Positions 4,757 to 6,765 of a DNA stretch of 6,765 nt are shown here, piece after piece. The stretch spans positions 1-6,765 of the forward strand of contig JAQVPT010000198.1 in the NCBI GenBank assembly GCA_028701945.1, given 5' to 3'. The stretch comes from Bacteroidales bacterium (GTDB lineage: Bacteria; Bacteroidota; Bacteroidia; Bacteroidales; ML635J-15). The first letter of the stretch is position 1. Each line of letters starts with the position of its first letter. The notes below the pieces were generated by a model, which was given only the letters and a program-made list of their open reading frames with translations, ran no database searches and was not told the DNA's origin. The position numbers and the translations under genes were made by a program.

Positions 4757-6610
4757 ATGAGATATTTTAATTTAGTAGTAGTTTTATTCTTTTTGTCCAT
4801 AAATACATATTGTCAGACTATGGTTTCTGCAATAGTAAAAGACAAGCAGACTAACGAGATACTGCCTTATTGTAATGTATCAGTTGTTGGAACAAACAGA
4901 GGCACTATTACAAATTCTGATGGATTGTTTGGTATTAATGTAAAATCTGCAAATGATGTTTTGGAATTTTCATATTTGGGTTATCAAAACAAATCTATAA
5001 CTGCCGCATCTTTGAGAGACGACAAAATTGTATTTCTGGATAAAAACACTTATGAATTGCAAGAAGTTGAAATACATGCTAAAAGTGATTACTTGTACGA
5101 TATATTAACAAAAAGTCGTAAAAATCTTCAGCAAAACAAAGCGTCTCATATCTCAAAAGCATATTATGCACTAGAATCGAAAGCAACACCACTTGAAATG
5201 TTTAGTCATAAAACCAGTAAGGATTCTCTTAAAACAGTTGTAACAGAACTTAAAATATTTAGCCCAGAAAAACAAGAAGAAAAGACAGTCGAATTACTAG
5301 AGTGTTTTTATAACGCAAGGGTAACTGGTGCTAAAATTACTGATTTAAAATTTCGAAATGGCAAAGTGTTTTCACAACCAGCCGAGAATTATTTTTTCTC
5401 ATTACATTCATCAAAAGCAATGGGGCAATTTTGCTTTTTTGAAAAAAATGAAATATTCCCTTCCTGTCCCTTTCAGTATAGTAAGATTATGATGAAGAGG
5501 TTATTTAAACTTGAATTGCTAAGTTTTGACGGACTGATCTACCATATAAAATTTGAGCCTTATGATAATTTTGACAAGTATTTTTATGGTGATGTTTGGA
5601 TTGATAAGGAAACAATGCAAGTACTAAAAATAAATTTAGTTACTGAAAACACGAAAATCTATCCATTAGCTCCAGAGGCTGTTGTTGATACAATCAATAA
5701 TTTTAGTTTAAATATCAGTAATTCGTTTAATCCAAACAACAAATATTTACCTGATTATACAGTTTTTGATTATGATTTTATCTACGATAGTCGAGGAAGT
5801 GTGTTAATTTCAAAATCAGATTTTAAGATTGTAAAATCAAAAATAAGTTCTAAAGGTTTGATTTATTATTATGATTATGGAAATCCGTTTTTGCTGCCTT
5901 TTTTTGATTATGATTTTGACTATAATGATTATGCTTTAATGTCTTTATTTCCATATAATTATGATTTTTGGAAAACTAACAATATTGTACAGCTTACTAA
6001 AGACCAGAAAAGTAAATTTGAAATAGGACAGAGTCTAAACATCGAAAGTAAATACTTGGGGTATGACGAGAATAATGAGCATGTAAAAGGCTACTGGACA
6101 AACGAAGGGATTAATATGTCGTCACAAATTTTTATGTTTTGGTTTTCGGACAAAAGACTTGTTTTTGCTAAGGCTGCGAAATACAAGGACTTTTTTGAAA
6201 GTGCCCAAAGTGCTTTTCCCGGAGATTTATGTCGATTAGAAGTTCAGATATTGCTAGATGTCAGTGTGACGGAGGACTCAGCTATTTGCAAATCGTGGAC
6301 AGTGTTTAACACGATGAGGTCAGTTTACAAGTATCCTGCAACTCCAGAGACGGGAGCTTTTATAAATATTTATTTTGACCTTTGTGAAATGGAACGGCAA
6401 AAAATGCAAAAACAATTAGATAGTAACAGATACACTTTATCCGAAATTGAAATAATTTATAATTCGACCACATCAAAAATGGAGGGCATTACCAAACAAC
6501 TTATTAACGAAACTGATAGAGGACGAGATTATGATGCTTTAGAAAAATGGAATGAATACGTTTTGGAAAATCTTGGAATAGATAATTTAAAGATAATCAA
6601 AAATATGTAG
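4757..6610 (+). CDS. Exported CarboxypepD_reg-like protein with DUF922-like C-terminus
   Basis: This 617-residue protein has a signal peptide (residues 1 to about 19, cleavage near T-Y-C|Q), so it acts in the periplasm or on the outer membrane. Residues about 22-105 form a CarboxypepD_reg-like beta-sandwich: a V-x-D-x-x-T-x-E-x-L-P-x-x-N-V core, G-T-x-T-N-x-D-G-x-F at about 49-58 and a S-Y-L-G-Y strand at 72-76. Such domains open many Bacteroidota envelope proteins, including SusC-like receptors, but no TonB plug or barrel follows. Residues about 110-410 are beta-rich and not recognised; 365-407 is rich in Tyr, Asp and Phe. Residues about 440-615 resemble the DUF922 putative metallopeptidase fold: a cysteine-strand-S-W segment (492-514), then F-D-L-C-E at 540-544 and E-T-D-R-G at 585-589. 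The expected HExxH histidines and glutamate are replaced, so it is probably not an active peptidase. The family resemblance is from memory. There is no Shine-Dalgarno; the signal peptide fixes the start. Confidence 0.85.
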   Translation: MRYFNLVVVLFFLSINTYCQTMVSAIVKDKQTNEILPYCNVSVVGTNRGTITNSDGLFGINVKSANDVLEFSYLGYQNKSITAASLRDDKIVFLDKNTYELQEVEIHAKSDYLYDILTKSRKNLQQNKASHISKAYYALESKATPLEMFSHKTSKDSLKTVVTELKIFSPEKQEEKTVELLECFYNARVTGAKITDLKFRNGKVFSQPAENYFFSLHSSKAMGQFCFFEKNEIFPSCPFQYSKIMMKRLFKLELLSFDGLIYHIKFEPYDNFDKYFYGDVWIDKETMQVLKINLVTENTKIYPLAPEAVVDTINNFSLNISNSFNPNNKYLPDYTVFDYDFIYDSRGSVLISKSDFKIVKSKISSKGLIYYYDYGNPFLLPFFDYDFDYNDYALMSLFPYNYDFWKTNNIVQLTKDQKSKFEIGQSLNIESKYLGYDENNEHVKGYWTNEGINMSSQIFMFWFSDKRLVFAKAAKYKDFFESAQSAFPGDLCRLEVQILLDVSVTEDSAICKSWTVFNTMRSVYKYPATPETGAFINIYFDLCEMERQKMQKQLDSNRYTLSEIEIIYNSTTSKMEGITKQLINETDRGRDYDALEKWNEYVLENLGIDNLKIIKNM

Positions 6611-6765
6611 GGAAGCGAATGATAAACTTATTTTCTTATCGAATTTCCTTATCTCTAACATAGCTTTTTTATTCGTTACTTAACCGTTAATAACGACTAG
6701 CATTCTACACCACGTGTAAATAAAGCGATTCAGAACTTGCAAGCTTCACAAATGTTTGCGAATAT
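6611..6765. other. Right-edge intergenic sequence
   Basis: These 155 bases after the rightward gene hold no recognisable gene. GATAA (6621-6625) and TTATC (6636-6640) form a short, weak stem close to the stop, too weak to call a terminator. I see nothing else I can support. Confidence 0.4.

Noticed and set aside
6621..6640. Terminator for the rightward gene
   Set aside because: The stem has only five A/T-rich base pairs, too weak to support the call.

Overview
The window looks like a piece of a Bacteroidota (Bacteroidetes) chromosome. The DNA is AT-rich and most starts lack a Shine-Dalgarno sequence. Several TAnnTTTG-type promoter boxes are visible. The proteins are typical of the phylum: a secreted Y-x-Y-[DN] repeat protein, an SSC-KKDDD surface-type lipoprotein and a protein with an N-terminal CarboxypepD_reg-like domain. 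I cannot name the genus.

Layout, left to right. Bases 1-102 hold no gene but carry a good promoter match pointing out of the left edge. Bases 103-1218 (minus) encode a secreted protein built of nine repeats with a period of about 31 residues. Bases 1219-1531 are intergenic, with a perfect Shine-Dalgarno next to the first gene and an 80-bp imperfect palindrome of a kind that recalls integron attC sites. Bases 1532-2644 (minus) encode an unrecognised lipoprotein with an apparent internal duplication. Bases 2645-2995 are intergenic and mostly featureless. Bases 2996-4375 (minus) encode a 14-helix drug/proton antiporter of the DHA2 branch of the major facilitator superfamily. Bases 4376-4756 are a divergent intergenic region interrupted by a 213-bp miniature inverted-repeat element with perfect 12-bp terminal repeats and a perfect 9-bp target duplication. 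Bases 4757-6610 (plus) encode a 617-residue exported protein: a CarboxypepD_reg-like domain, a long middle region, and a C-terminal part that resembles a DUF922-type metallopeptidase fold without its zinc ligands. Bases 6611-6765 show no gene.

The genes do not form an obvious pathway. Three of the four products are envelope or secreted proteins and the fourth is an inner-membrane exporter, but the long gaps argue against one operon. The most notable items are the well-delimited mobile element between two divergent promoters, the putative pseudo-peptidase domain, and the strict nine-unit repeat protein. I see no convincing complete new multi-gene system.
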